Shown piece after piece: positions 33,940 to 42,727 of a DNA stretch of 61,600 nucleotides. Made by a program: the position numbers and the translations under genes. Within the stretch, counting starts at the first letter, position 1, and each line of letters opens with the position of its first letter. The notes beneath the pieces are model-generated. The model was not told the DNA's origin and ran no database searches. It saw nothing but the letters and a program-made list of their open reading frames with translations. Source of the stretch: JBFEYJ01 sp041563315. Its GTDB lineage: Bacteria > Pseudomonadota > Gammaproteobacteria > Thiohalomonadales > Thiohalomonadaceae. The stretch lies in contig JBFFNE010000008.1 in assembly GCA_041563315.1 (NCBI GenBank), positions 1 through 61,600 on the forward strand, read 5' to 3'.

Positions 33940-34971
33940 TCAGTTCCAAAGGTCCACCTCGATCCCCTGCTCGCGCATGTGGTCGGCGCGCTCCTGGACA
34001 AAGCGCTGGAATTCAGGCTGCTCCCTGTATGTGCCGGAAGCGATATAGTCCATCGCTGACTGTAAGTGGAACGGACGCAGGTAAGCCTCGGTACGGAACA
34101 CTTCCTTGCCGCTCTCATCAAAGAACGCCATGCTGGGGGCATACTGGATACGTTGCTCACGCACCCAATCCAGTGCTGGCATACGCTTTCCGTCAGGGGT
34201 GGTCAGCGGCGATTTGTCCCAGATATCGATAAGCGCTACATCAAAGGCCGCGAGCAGTTCGCGGGTCTCCTTGCGGCGAAAGCCCTCGCCATGCATCTCA
34301 TCGCACACCGGGCACGCCTTCTGCTCGAACAGCACCAGCAGAGGCTTGTCCCCGGCCTTGCGGCTCAGGTCATAGGGCGGCTGCAGAAATCCTTTTTCAA
34401 TATGCAACTTACCCCTGGCGGCCACCGGGGCCTGCTGCGCCAGATAATCACGGAAAGCCAGCGTTTTTTCATGCTTTCCGGCCACATAGTCGAGTGCGGT
34501 CATGAACTTGTGCGGTGCGTAGTAGCCATTGACACGCAGAGCGATCGCGCCCTGCTCATCGAGAAACAACAGCGTAGGGGTAAACTGAACCTTCAGGCCC
34601 AAGGCAAATGCCTTTTCACTCACCGCGTTACCCTGTAGGTCAGTCACGGTAGTATCGCCCCACATATTGATTGCGATGACATCAAAGTTAGCTCGGGTTT
34701 TTTCAACGATATCGCGCTGTGCAAAATTGGTGTTAATGAGCTTTTCGCAGTACGGGCAACCGTCCTGATAGAAATAGAGCATCACCCTTTTACCATCGGC
34801 AGTGGCGTCGGCCACATCCTCACGCAGATCGAGAAACGAGGCCTTGAACCAGTCGGGCTTCTGTACATAACCAGGATTGACCAGACCCTCATCCAATACC
34901 TCTCCATTTGCCGCCCAGACAGGACCCAGTCCAAGCAGAAAACTGAACAGCAACGCTATCGGTTTTTTCAT
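33940..34971 (-). CDS. Periplasmic protein with two thioredoxin-like domains (SoxW-like)
   Basis: A 343-residue exported protein with signal peptide MKKPIALLFSFLLGLGPVWA. It contains two thioredoxin-fold domains. The first has CPYC (C72, C75) inside LYFYQDGCPYCEKLIN and the cis-Pro loop VQFTPTLLF. The second has CPVC (C220, C223) inside LLVLFEQKACPVCDEM and a later YAPSMAFF. Tandem duplication fits a role in reducing or repairing periplasmic sulfur proteins. Upstream spacing to the aldehyde dehydrogenase is only 12 bp, so they may be co-transcribed. Confidence 0.85.
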   Translation of the reverse strand: MKKPIALLFSFLLGLGPVWAANGEVLDEGLVNPGYVQKPDWFKASFLDLREDVADATADGKRVMLYFYQDGCPYCEKLINTNFAQRDIVEKTRANFDVIAINMWGDTTVTDLQGNAVSEKAFALGLKVQFTPTLLFLDEQGAIALRVNGYYAPHKFMTALDYVAGKHEKTLAFRDYLAQQAPVAARGKLHIEKGFLQPPYDLSRKAGDKPLLVLFEQKACPVCDEMHGEGFRRKETRELLAAFDVALIDIWDKSPLTTPDGKRMPALDWVREQRIQYAPSMAFFDESGKEVFRTEAYLRPFHLQSAMDYIASGTYREQPEFQRFVQERADHMREQGIEVDLWN

Positions 34972-34983
34972 TGTTAATGCCCT

Positions 34984-36348
34984 CTAACGAATCCAGATCG
35001 TTTTTATATTCATAAATTCGTGTATCCCTTGACGAGAAAGTTCCCTGCCATAACCGGAGTTCTTTATTCCACCGAAGGGCAGGCGGGGGTCGCTTTTCAC
35101 CATGCCATTGACAAAACAGCAACCCGCCTGAACCTGCCGTGCCATCACCTCACCGCGGGCGCTGTCACGCGTCCAGACGCTGCTGCCAAGGCCAAAGGCA
35201 GAATCGTTGGCGATGCGCAGGGCATCCTCCTCATCGCGAGCACGGATAATACTGGCGACCGGGCCGAACAACTCCTCATGATACGCGGGCTGCCCTGTTT
35301 GCACCTGGTCGAGAATGGTGGCGGCATAGAAGGCACCCTCGCGGTCCAGCGGATAACCACCGGTGACAAGCTCCGCCCCCTGCTCCACGCTCTGCACCAC
35401 TTGCCGGTGCAGTGCTTCACGCAGGTCGGCGCGAGCCATGGGCGCCAGAGTGGTGCTCTCATCCATCGGGTCTCCTGGTCTGAGCGCCTCCACCGCTGTC
35501 CTGAAACGTCGTAAAAAGGCCTCGGCCACCGCCTCGACGACGATGAAACGCTTGGCCGCGATACAGCTCTGGCCCCCGTTGAGGTAACGCGAAGCCACTG
35601 CCTGCTGGACCGCCAGTTCGAGATCAGCATCCTCCAGCACAATAAAGGCATCGGAACCGCCCAGCTCCAGTACCGACTTTTTCAGTGCCGCCCCGGCCCC
35701 CGCCGCCACCTGCCTCCCGGCAGACTCTGAACCGGTCAGGGTTACGGCGTGGATCCTCGGGTCTTCAATCACCCCTTTGACCTGCGCAGCGCTAATCAGT
35801 AGTGTGCGGAACACCCCCTCGGGCAGACCCGCCTCACGAAACACCGCCTCGATAGCCAGGGCGCACTGAGGTACATTGGAGGCGTGCTTGAGCACCCCGG
35901 TATTACCGGCCGCCAGGGTGGGAGCAGCAAACCGGAATACCTGCCAGAATGGGAAGTTCCACGGCATAACCGCAAGCACTGTGCCGAGCGGCTGATAGGC
36001 TATCAGACTGCGGCCTGCGTCAGTGTCGAGCAGCTCATCACCCAACAGTTCCGCGGCATGATCAGCGTAATGGTCACAGACCCAGGCGCATTTTTCGACT
36101 TCTTCTCGTGCCTCGCTGAGCAGTTTGCCCATCTCCAGGGTGATAACCCGCGCCAGTTCAACCTGACGTGTGCGCAGCACCTCGGCCACCCGGTGCAGAT
36201 AGGCGCAACGCGCTTCCAGCACCGTTGCCTGCCAACGGAGTGAGGCCGAGGCCACTACCGCGAGTGCCAACTCCAGCTCGGTACCCTGCCATAGCGGGAA
36301 TTCCGCAAGGCTCTCACCGGTGGCCGGGTTAATCGAGCAATAAGTCAT
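34984..36348 (-). CDS. NAD(P)-dependent aldehyde dehydrogenase (succinate-semialdehyde type)
   Basis: A 454-residue cytoplasmic enzyme oxidising an aldehyde to an acid. Family marks are the N-terminal PATGESLAEFPLWQG, the NAD-loop MPWNFPFWQVFRF, the general base region KKSVLELGGSDAFIVLEDADLE, and the nucleophile in LNGGQSCIAAKRF (Cys). The C-terminus reads SDPRLPFGGIKNSGYGRELSRQGI, as in GabD/Sad subgroups. Succinate semialdehyde is the best-guess substrate by similarity. Confidence 0.9.
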   Translation of the reverse strand: MTYCSINPATGESLAEFPLWQGTELELALAVVASASLRWQATVLEARCAYLHRVAEVLRTRQVELARVITLEMGKLLSEAREEVEKCAWVCDHYADHAAELLGDELLDTDAGRSLIAYQPLGTVLAVMPWNFPFWQVFRFAAPTLAAGNTGVLKHASNVPQCALAIEAVFREAGLPEGVFRTLLISAAQVKGVIEDPRIHAVTLTGSESAGRQVAAGAGAALKKSVLELGGSDAFIVLEDADLELAVQQAVASRYLNGGQSCIAAKRFIVVEAVAEAFLRRFRTAVEALRPGDPMDESTTLAPMARADLREALHRQVVQSVEQGAELVTGGYPLDREGAFYAATILDQVQTGQPAYHEELFGPVASIIRARDEEDALRIANDSAFGLGSSVWTRDSARGEVMARQVQAGCCFVNGMVKSDPRLPFGGIKNSGYGRELSRQGIHEFMNIKTIWIR

Positions 36349-36455
36349 CTGTCACCCCTGAAAGTTTCCGGGTTATTTTCTAAGATATTATTAACAGTAG
36401 CAGGAATACCACCAACCCTGGCGCCAGGGACATAACCACAACAGGAGCTCACCCT

Positions 36456-37361
36456 ATGACCCAGCACACCATAGCCATCCTTGGCGGCAGCGGCTTTGTC
36501 GGTCACCACCTTTGTGCCACATTGACCCGGCAAGGCCATGAACTCCGTGTGTTAACACGAAGGCGCGATCCCCATCGTGACCTGCTGGTGTTGCCCACGT
36601 TGACACTGATTGAATGCAATGTCCACGATCCTACAGCCCTCAGCCAGGCACTCCAAGGGTGTGACATGGTGATCAATCTGGTGGGAATTCTTAACGAAAA
36701 AAGCCACGACGGCAGCGGCTTTCATCGCGCCCATGTAGAGCTACCACAGAAGGTAGTCGATGCCTGCCGTGCCAACAACATCCACCGCCTGCTGCACATG
36801 AGTGCCCTGGGTGCCGATGCCGAACACGGCCCGAGCTTCTACCAGCGCACCAAGGGCGAGGGGGAGCGGCTGGCCCATGACAGCGGCCTGACCGTCACCA
36901 CCTTCCGACCCTCGGTGATGTTTGGCGAACACGACGCCTTCTTCAACCGATTCGCAAGTCTACTCAAATGGACTCCCGGACTCTTTCCCCTGGCCTGTGC
37001 CAACGCCCGGTTTGCCCCGGTCTTTGTTGGCGATGTGGTGGAGGCCTACAGCCGCGCCATCGACAATCCAGAGACCTTCGGCAAAGGCTACGAGCTCTGC
37101 GGCCCGAAAATCTATACCCTGCGGCAACTGGTGGAATACACCGCCTCGGTGCTGGGTCTCAGGCGCCGGGTGATTCCTCTGCCCAACGGGTTGTCACGGT
37201 TTCAGGCCAATCTTCTTGAGTACTTTCCCGGCAAGCCCTTCTCCCGCGACAACTACCTCTCGTTGCAGCGCGACAATGTCTGCAGTGGCGATTTCCCTGC
37301 CGAATTCGGTATCATGCCACGCAGCCTGGAGAACGAAGTACCCAGGTACCTCCATCGCTAG
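36456..37361 (+). CDS. NAD(P)-binding NDUFA9-like / atypical SDR family protein
   Basis: This 301-residue Rossmann-fold protein starts AILGGSGFVGHHLCATL (GxxGxxG nucleotide loop). Family segments MVINLVGILNEKSH, LLHMSALGADAEHGPSFYQRTKGEGERL and the YELCGPKIYTLRQLVEYTASVLG part belong to the NDUFA9-like subgroup. Such proteins often precede cca, as here (45 bp). The physiological substrate is unknown; ATG 36456 lacks a strong ribosome-binding site except AGGAGC upstream. Confidence 0.88.
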   Translation: MTQHTIAILGGSGFVGHHLCATLTRQGHELRVLTRRRDPHRDLLVLPTLTLIECNVHDPTALSQALQGCDMVINLVGILNEKSHDGSGFHRAHVELPQKVVDACRANNIHRLLHMSALGADAEHGPSFYQRTKGEGERLAHDSGLTVTTFRPSVMFGEHDAFFNRFASLLKWTPGLFPLACANARFAPVFVGDVVEAYSRAIDNPETFGKGYELCGPKIYTLRQLVEYTASVLGLRRRVIPLPNGLSRFQANLLEYFPGKPFSRDNYLSLQRDNVCSGDFPAEFGIMPRSLENEVPRYLHR

Positions 37362-37406
37362 CAGGTCGTCACCTCGTGCGGCGTAATCGACAGAAGGAAC
37401 CAGCCC

Positions 37407-38633
37407 TTGCAGATCTACCTGGTCGGCGGCGCCGTCCGCGACAAACTTCTTGGTATCGAACCGCGTGACCGCGACTGGGTCGTGGTCGGGGCCACACCGG
37501 AGGGGATGCTTGCCCTGGATTTCACCCCGGTCGGCAAGGATTTTCCCGTCTTCCTCCACCCCGAAACGAAAGAGGAGTACGCCCTGGCGCGTACCGAGCG
37601 CAAGACCGCACCGGGCTATCACGGCTTCGCCTTCCACGCCGCCCCCGATGTCACCCTTGAGGAGGACCTCAAGCGGCGCGATCTGACCATCAACGCGATG
37701 GCTGAGGACAGCGACGGCAATCTCATCGATCCATTCAACGGGCGTGAGGATCTGGAGCAGGGGCGCCTGCGGCACGTATCCAACGCCTTTAGCGAGGATC
37801 CGGTACGCATCCTGCGTATCGCCCGCTACGCCGCCCGCTATGGCAAGTGGGGCTTCCGCATCGCCCACGGCACCCACGCGCTGATGAAAAAAATGGTGGC
37901 CGACGGCGAAGTCGATGCCCTGGTGGCCGAACGGGTCTGGCAGGAGACCGAACGCGCCCTCGGCGAAGAGACCCCCAGCCGCTTTTTCGAAGTGCTGCGC
38001 AACTGTGGCGCCCTGGCGCGTATCTTCCCCGAACTGGAGCGCCTGTTCGGTGTGCCTCAGCCTAAACATCACCATCCTGAAGAGGACACCGGCCTGCATA
38101 CCCTGATGGTGCTGGAACAGGCGGCACGCCTCAGCCCCGACACCCGGGTGCGTTTCGCCGCGCTGGTGCACGACCTGGGCAAAGGCACCACACCGCAGGA
38201 GGAGTGGCCCAAGCATATCGCCCATGAACACCGTGGTGTCGTGCTGGTTGAAGAGCTTTGCCAGCGCCTGCGCGTCCCCCGCGACTACCGTGACCTGGCG
38301 GTTATCGTTACCCAGCACCATGGCGTCTATCACCGCGCCGAAGAGCTACGCCCCGCCACCCTCCTCGACCTGCTGGAGCGGATCGACGTCTTTCGCCGTC
38401 CCGAACGACTGGAGCAATACCTCCTCGCCTGTGAGGCCGACTCCCGCGGCCGTCCTGGTTTCGAAGACCAACACTTCGTCCAGCCCGGGATCATTCGCCA
38501 GGCCTATCATGCGGCAGTGCAGATCACTGCCAAAGAGGTGGTAGGGAAGGGATTTAGCGGCAAGCAAGTGGGGGATGAGCTACATCGGTTGAGGGTGGAG
38601 GCAATCAAGGCCGCTCTTCAACGGGGGGAATGA
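37407..38633 (+). CDS. cca: Multifunctional CCA tRNA nucleotidyltransferase
   Basis: A 408-residue enzyme that adds or repairs the 3' CCA of tRNAs. The nucleotidyltransferase core starts MQIYLVGGAVRDKLLGIEPRDRDWVVVG. It has the RRDLTINAMA block and an HD domain with VHDLGKGTT and QHHG. The C-terminal HD part marks the proteobacterial multifunctional form. The start codon is TTG at 37407: the protein aligns from this codon and AGAAGGAA lies 10 bp upstream. An inverted repeat begins one base after the stop. Confidence 0.95.
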   Translation: MQIYLVGGAVRDKLLGIEPRDRDWVVVGATPEGMLALDFTPVGKDFPVFLHPETKEEYALARTERKTAPGYHGFAFHAAPDVTLEEDLKRRDLTINAMAEDSDGNLIDPFNGREDLEQGRLRHVSNAFSEDPVRILRIARYAARYGKWGFRIAHGTHALMKKMVADGEVDALVAERVWQETERALGEETPSRFFEVLRNCGALARIFPELERLFGVPQPKHHHPEEDTGLHTLMVLEQAARLSPDTRVRFAALVHDLGKGTTPQEEWPKHIAHEHRGVVLVEELCQRLRVPRDYRDLAVIVTQHHGVYHRAEELRPATLLDLLERIDVFRRPERLEQYLLACEADSRGRPGFEDQHFVQPGIIRQAYHAAVQITAKEVVGKGFSGKQVGDELHRLRVEAIKAALQRGE

Positions 38634-38634
38634 T

Positions 38635-38710
38635 TTGTGTCGCTATCGCGAGTGGATCTAATGCGGGGTCTCGCCCCGCACCTAATCAGCCCGTCGCGAT
38701 AGCGACACAA
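38635..38710. repeat. REP-like palindrome with a perfect 17-bp stem
   Basis: TTGTGTCGCTATCGCGA (38635-38651) is exactly mirrored at 38694-38710, and an inner GCGGGG/CCCCGC stem lies at 38663-38679. Pieces of the same element frame the composite region at 6381-7030. Confidence 0.85.
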
Positions 38711-38731
38711 TTACAGTAATCACACAACAAT

Positions 38732-38755
38732 AAAAAACCCCGCTTCCGCGGGGCC
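38732..38755 (-). terminator. Rho-independent terminator of ppnP
   Basis: On the minus strand, GCCCCGC/GCGGGG pair around GGAA and run into TTTTTTATT. Confidence 0.85.
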
Positions 38756-38780
38756 TCTCTCAACGAATTCGAAAACCGAA

Positions 38781-39062
38781 TCAACGATAGATACACAGGT
38801 AAGAAGTATCCCCCTCTACCTTCACCCCAAATGTCTGATTCGCCTCCACCACAAACTGCTCCCCAGGCCCGAAGCTCTTCCACTCGCTGTCACCGGGCAA
38901 CTGCACGGTCAGCTTGCCGCTGATCACCTGCATGATCTCCTGCTGGCTGGTGCCAAACTCATACTCACCTGCGGCCATCACACCCACGGTTGCCGGAGCG
39001 TCGCTGGTCTGGAAGGCGATGGATTTAACCTTGCCGTCAAAATACTCGTTGGTCTGAAACAC
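38781..39062 (-). CDS. ppnP: Pyrimidine/purine nucleoside phosphorylase PpnP (DUF1255)
   Basis: A 93-residue cupin-fold enzyme splitting nucleosides with phosphate. The start is GTG at 39062, with AAGGAG correctly spaced, so the protein begins MFQTNEYFDGKVKSIAFQ, close to E. coli YaiE/PpnP in length and sequence. Family parts are GEYEFGTSQQEIMQVISGKLTVQLPG and the C-terminal DTSYLCIYR. Any longer start adds unrelated residues. Confidence 0.93.
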   Translation of the reverse strand: MFQTNEYFDGKVKSIAFQTSDAPATVGVMAAGEYEFGTSQQEIMQVISGKLTVQLPGDSEWKSFGPGEQFVVEANQTFGVKVEGDTSYLCIYR

Positions 39063-39184
39063 AAAAGCTCCTTGTATATCAAAGGAAAGTCGCAAATATA
39101 CGGTCCAAGCGGACGCCACGAACTGCGTAGTATAGTGACAGCCACTGAGGAAAGGTACACTTCCGTTCAGACTTCAAGAGTACC

Positions 39185-40210
39185 TCAATCCGCCATCTGT
39201 ACCTGCTCCATTCGCACGCTGCGCCGCTGCAGCAGGTGCAGGTGTGCCTCGTCGGCACCCCTTTCGATAAGTTGCCGCTGCAGTTGTCGCTGAAACAAGA
39301 CTGGACCCGCCACGTAGATATCGATGGAAGAGAGGTCTGCCACCTCATACCCGATGGCATCGAGTAATCGCTCGATTTCTGCAACGTCGGGAACGGCTTT
39401 CGCGATAGTAAGGGGAAAAAACCGGTAATCATCCAGCACCTCGTCCCAGGATCGACAGTGATTCTCCAGATAATGTCCTGTCGTCTTCTCTGCCAGCCAG
39501 AAAAGACGTATCGGCTCATGGATATCAAGGTTAATGGCATGCTCAATGAGGCTCTTGATGGGCGCAAACTCCTCATCGACGGCCACCATCAACAACGGAC
39601 GCCGTGCATCGTCATCCAGTGTGATATCACCAAACGGTCCCTCGAGCTGCACCATGTCACCCGCCCGCAGCTCGCTGAACAGGCTTTCGATCGCGGGGTC
39701 TCCGTCCTGGTAGCGTAGATGAAACTGAAGCTGCATACCGTTACAGGGACAGCTGGCAACCGGGGCATCGATACATTGTTTGTTAGGGAGTGTCAGCGCC
39801 ACATGCTGGCCGGCGAGAAAACGTAGTGTTTTGGTGCGTGGCGTGCGCAGATGCACAATGCGAATATTCTCTCCTCGCGGCTCCACCTTAACCACTTTGG
39901 TGGCGATCTGCTGCAGCGGGATATCCTTGCTGCTGTGGGCCTCCTGCGCGGCAATCACCAGGTCACTGGCCGCTCGCGCCGAACAAAGCAGGATATAGTC
40001 CTCGTTTTTTTCCTGAATGCTAAAGTGGTAGTCCGCCGGTAAGGTTTCCACATCGCCGGCGAGCAACCGTGCTTTACAGTCGCCACAAGTGCCATTGGAA
40101 CAGTAGTAATTAATGTTGATCCCTGATCGCAGTGCCGCCTCAAGCAGAGTCTCTTCTGGCAGCGCCGTAAAGCTGTGGCCTGTCGGCTCAATGCGAACTG
40201 TGTAGCTCAT
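39185..40210 (-). CDS. 2Fe-2S ferredoxin-FNR fusion oxidoreductase
   Basis: A 341-residue flavoprotein with a plant-type ferredoxin domain at the N-terminus (NYYCSNGTCGDCKARLL, then LLCSARA for the fourth ligand). An FNR-like FAD/NAD domain follows (VHLRTPRTKTLRFLAGQHVALTLP, LEGPFGD, PLLMVAVDEEFAPIKSLIEH). The layout resembles CDP-6-deoxy-delta-3,4-glucoseen reductase-like proteins. The usual NAD motif G-G-T-G is replaced by VAVDEEF, an oddity for NAD binding. The HTH gene upstream reads the same way after 166 bp. Confidence 0.82.
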   Translation of the reverse strand: MSYTVRIEPTGHSFTALPEETLLEAALRSGININYYCSNGTCGDCKARLLAGDVETLPADYHFSIQEKNEDYILLCSARAASDLVIAAQEAHSSKDIPLQQIATKVVKVEPRGENIRIVHLRTPRTKTLRFLAGQHVALTLPNKQCIDAPVASCPCNGMQLQFHLRYQDGDPAIESLFSELRAGDMVQLEGPFGDITLDDDARRPLLMVAVDEEFAPIKSLIEHAINLDIHEPIRLFWLAEKTTGHYLENHCRSWDEVLDDYRFFPLTIAKAVPDVAEIERLLDAIGYEVADLSSIDIYVAGPVLFQRQLQRQLIERGADEAHLHLLQRRSVRMEQVQMAD

Positions 40211-40376
40211 AAATCGTGGCTAGCCTTATTATATTGGCAGAGGCTCATGCAAAGATTAATGACAGGCAGGTTCATTAAATTACTCGACGACCATCGTCTC
40301 GTACCTGTCATTGCCTTGACACGCCAGCATCAGCCTTAGTTCTCCTGGCGCTCTTTGCAGAGCGAGTTATGAAATG

Positions 40377-40808
40377 CTATGTCGCCAACTTGTCCAGCAA
40401 CCAGCTGTTGATGATAGTGATGACCTTTTTTTGCTCCGGGGTGGCTTCTCGGTTCAAATCACCAAGCAACTGTGCCAACTCCTCGATACAGATACGAAAT
40501 TTTTGCATCTTCGCCTGGGCCACACTGAGATCGGTGTTTTTCCGACGCAACTGAATTTGCAGGGCATCAGTTTCGGGAACGAGTGTTTCGCGCACCCGCC
40601 GCCCAAAAGCCGTGCCGCGGATAAGGTCGATACGCTCCATGAGCGGATCATCGCTTAATGCCAGTACCGGATAACGCTGACGCAACTCATCCAGATCCAC
40701 TTGACCTTCAAACGTGTGCAGCTCGCCGTTGAGGATCAAGCGCTGAAGTTCATGCCGACTTACACCTAATAGATGTGCGGCTTTGGCAACACCCACTTGC
40801 TGTCCCAT
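40377..40808 (-). CDS. Helix-turn-helix protein with coiled-coil C-terminal half
   Basis: This 143-residue protein has an N-terminal excisionase/MerR-like HTH (VGVAKAAHLLGVSRHELQRLILNGELHTFEGQVDLDELRQRYP). The rest is helical and probably a coiled coil (LQIQLRRKNTDLSVAQAKMQKFRICIEELAQLLGDL). It sits upstream of the ferredoxin-reductase gene. A palindrome (40833-40855) lies 25 bp before its start and could be its own operator. Confidence 0.72.
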   Translation of the reverse strand: MGQQVGVAKAAHLLGVSRHELQRLILNGELHTFEGQVDLDELRQRYPVLALSDDPLMERIDLIRGTAFGRRVRETLVPETDALQIQLRRKNTDLSVAQAKMQKFRICIEELAQLLGDLNREATPEQKKVITIINSWLLDKLAT

Positions 40809-40832
40809 CCCCCCTCCTCACTTATGCCTAAA

Positions 40833-40855
40833 TCACAGGAAAAATAAGCCTGTGA
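40833..40855. promoter_or_regulatory. Palindrome upstream of the HTH gene
   Basis: TCACAGG (40833-40839) is mirrored by CCTGTGA (40849-40855) around a 9-base AT spacer. A candidate operator for the HTH protein or a CRP-like site (half site TCACA). Confidence 0.45.
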
Positions 40856-41035
40856 TAATCGCTTGCTCACAATAAAAGCATAGTCGAGGCGAGAGGTATT
40901 GGAAGGCTGATACAAGACGTGGATAAATTCGATACTAGGGATGAGGGAGGTCTTTGCCGCCAGAACACCGACCTGTTAATTGATACTAGCGTCGGCAATC
41001 GCCCATGACTCCACACTTCCCTTCGTATCTGTTTT

Positions 41036-41320
41036 TTAATCCTTTACCCAGGTCTGCAATGCCTCGATCAGCTGCTTCGCCTGATCCTTGGAGGAAATAT
41101 TAAACTTGGACTGCTGGCGATATTCCCCATTGCGCTTTTGGTAACGGCGAATCGTATACTTCTCCGGGCCATACTCTTCCTTCTTCCTGTCCCAGTCCTG
41201 GTAACGGAACAAAATGGTGGACCAAGCCCCCTTGGACAAGACGACCTTATCAAGCTCCTTGGTCGTCACGATTCCTTCATCGGTGTATTCAACTGTCAAT
41301 TCATCTATGGTTTCAGCCAC
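41036..41320 (-). CDS. Conserved small protein of unknown function (94 aa)
   Basis: A soluble basic protein of 94 residues. It has beta-rich parts (GAWSTILFRYQDWDRKKEEYGPEKYTIRRYQKRNGEYRQQSKFNI) and a C-terminal helix (DQAKQLIEALQTWVKD). The order strand-strand-helix is somewhat PC4/YdbC-like, a single-strand nucleic-acid-binding fold, but this is a weak impression. It is 94 bp downstream of the JAMM gene on the same strand. Confidence 0.7.
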   Translation of the reverse strand: MAETIDELTVEYTDEGIVTTKELDKVVLSKGAWSTILFRYQDWDRKKEEYGPEKYTIRRYQKRNGEYRQQSKFNISSKDQAKQLIEALQTWVKD

Positions 41321-41414
41321 GTATCAGCTCCATCAGGGTTAGATATCAATTATGTTCGCCGGAGATTCTAGCGAGCTCATCACACAGTGCAATGACTGTG
41401 TGTTCACAGCGTCA

Positions 41415-41822
41415 TTATTCTACAGTCAGATCGACACGCTCAACCGCCTCTTGCCGCAGGCGAAATCCCTGTACCTCCAGCACCCCTTTGGTATTGAGGG
41501 AGATAATGAGATAAACCACATCGGGATAAGCCGCTTCGGCAAGATCGCGCTGAGAGGGCTCTGCCGGGGCATGGGGATGGGAGTGGTAGATCGCAAAAAG
41601 CTCTTCACCGGCCTCGCGCATGCGACGCATCGCATCAACCTGCCCAGCCGGGTCCATCCGGAACAGGTGGTCCGACTCGGCCGCCACATTCTCCACTGGA
41701 TAGACCTGAAAAACGCCTGTCGGTGCGCGCGCAATCAAGCCGCACACCTCGATTTCCGGCGAGTGCTGGGCGTGGCCGAGCATGCTATTGATCAAAGTTC
41801 GTGACAGCTTCACTTCAGACAT
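41415..41822 (-). CDS. JAMM/MPN-domain metalloprotease (Mov34/PAD-1 family, M67)
   Basis: A 135-residue Zn protease fold with the full JAMM motif: E25 (EVCGLI) and H80-x-H82-x7-S90-x2-D93 (HSHPHAPAEPSQRD). Prokaryotic JAMM proteins next to E1-like enzymes trim C-terminal extensions of ubiquitin-like sulfur carriers (for example QbsD or Mec+). The E1-like gene lies 6 bp upstream. No ThiS/MoaD-like carrier gene is visible nearby, so the target is unknown. Confidence 0.88.
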   Translation of the reverse strand: MSEVKLSRTLINSMLGHAQHSPEIEVCGLIARAPTGVFQVYPVENVAAESDHLFRMDPAGQVDAMRRMREAGEELFAIYHSHPHAPAEPSQRDLAEAAYPDVVYLIISLNTKGVLEVQGFRLRQEAVERVDLTVE

Positions 41823-41828
41823 TCGTAT

Positions 41829-42587
41829 TCACTCTCCGGTTTGATGGGCGCCACACGCAGGGCAGGCACTGTCCTTATGTAGCTTCAGGCTGCGCCATTC
41901 CATAGTCATGGCATCGAGCAACAATAACCGCCCCCCCAGCGTATCACCGATACCCAGCAGCACCTTGAGTGCCTCGGTCGCTTGTACCGCCCCGATAATA
42001 CCGACCACCGGGGCAAGCACGCCGTTTTCACTGCAGGTCTGCACCCGTTCGCCTTCATCACGGTAGAGGCAGCGGTAACAGGGGCTATCGTTACGTTCAT
42101 TATGGAACACCGACACCTGCCCCTCCATGCGGATCGCCGCCCCGGAGACCAGCGGCCTGCGCGCCGCCACACAGGCATCGTTCAGCATAAAGCGTGTGGC
42201 AAAATTGTCGGTGGCATCGACCACCAGGTCGACCGCCTGGATCTGCGCCGCTAACGCCGCGCCCTCCAGCCGCTCATTGAGTGTACTTACACGCACTTCG
42301 GGATTGAGTACCTGTAGCGAATCGCGCGCCGATTCTACCTTGGGACGGCCAATATCGTCACTGCCGTGCAGGATCTGCCGCTGCAGGTTGGAGAGGTCCA
42401 CCGTATCGAAATCCGCCAGCACCAGCTGCCCTACGCCGGCCGCGGCCAGGTACATCGCTACCGGCGAGCCGAGTCCGCCCATGCCGACGATCAGCACCCG
42501 GCTGTCCAGCAGCCGCTGCTGGCCGACAATATCCACCTGGGGCAGCATGATCTGGCGGCTGTAACGGAGGAGTTGTTCGTCGTTCAT
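41829..42587 (-). CDS. moeB: HesA/MoeB/ThiF-family adenylyltransferase
   Basis: A 252-residue E1-like enzyme that adenylates the C-terminus of a sulfur carrier such as MoaD. The nucleotide loop is GMGGLGSP (35-42), followed by LADFDTVDLSNLQRQILH. Two CxxC pairs bind Zn: CYRC near 172 and CPAC near 245. There is no rhodanese domain. Gene order after prmC and pairing with a JAMM gene is common in gammaproteobacteria. MoeB is the best name, but a ThiF-like role cannot be excluded. Confidence 0.85.
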   Translation of the reverse strand: MNDEQLLRYSRQIMLPQVDIVGQQRLLDSRVLIVGMGGLGSPVAMYLAAAGVGQLVLADFDTVDLSNLQRQILHGSDDIGRPKVESARDSLQVLNPEVRVSTLNERLEGAALAAQIQAVDLVVDATDNFATRFMLNDACVAARRPLVSGAAIRMEGQVSVFHNERNDSPCYRCLYRDEGERVQTCSENGVLAPVVGIIGAVQATEALKVLLGIGDTLGGRLLLLDAMTMEWRSLKLHKDSACPACGAHQTGE

Positions 42588-42727
42588 GGGACAAACCTCG
42601 GCAGTATTTAGGACTTTGGGGCGATTCTACCCCATATGCCGGGAGACACCACAGAATGAGTACGGGAGGCGAGATAAAGAGATAGGCAGAGAGACAAGTT
42701 GCAAGTCGAGCAAGATGGCATCGACAC

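Noticed and set aside
37194..38333. 379-codon minus frame opposite cca
   Set aside because: A shadow of cca; the plus-strand protein is a full family match.
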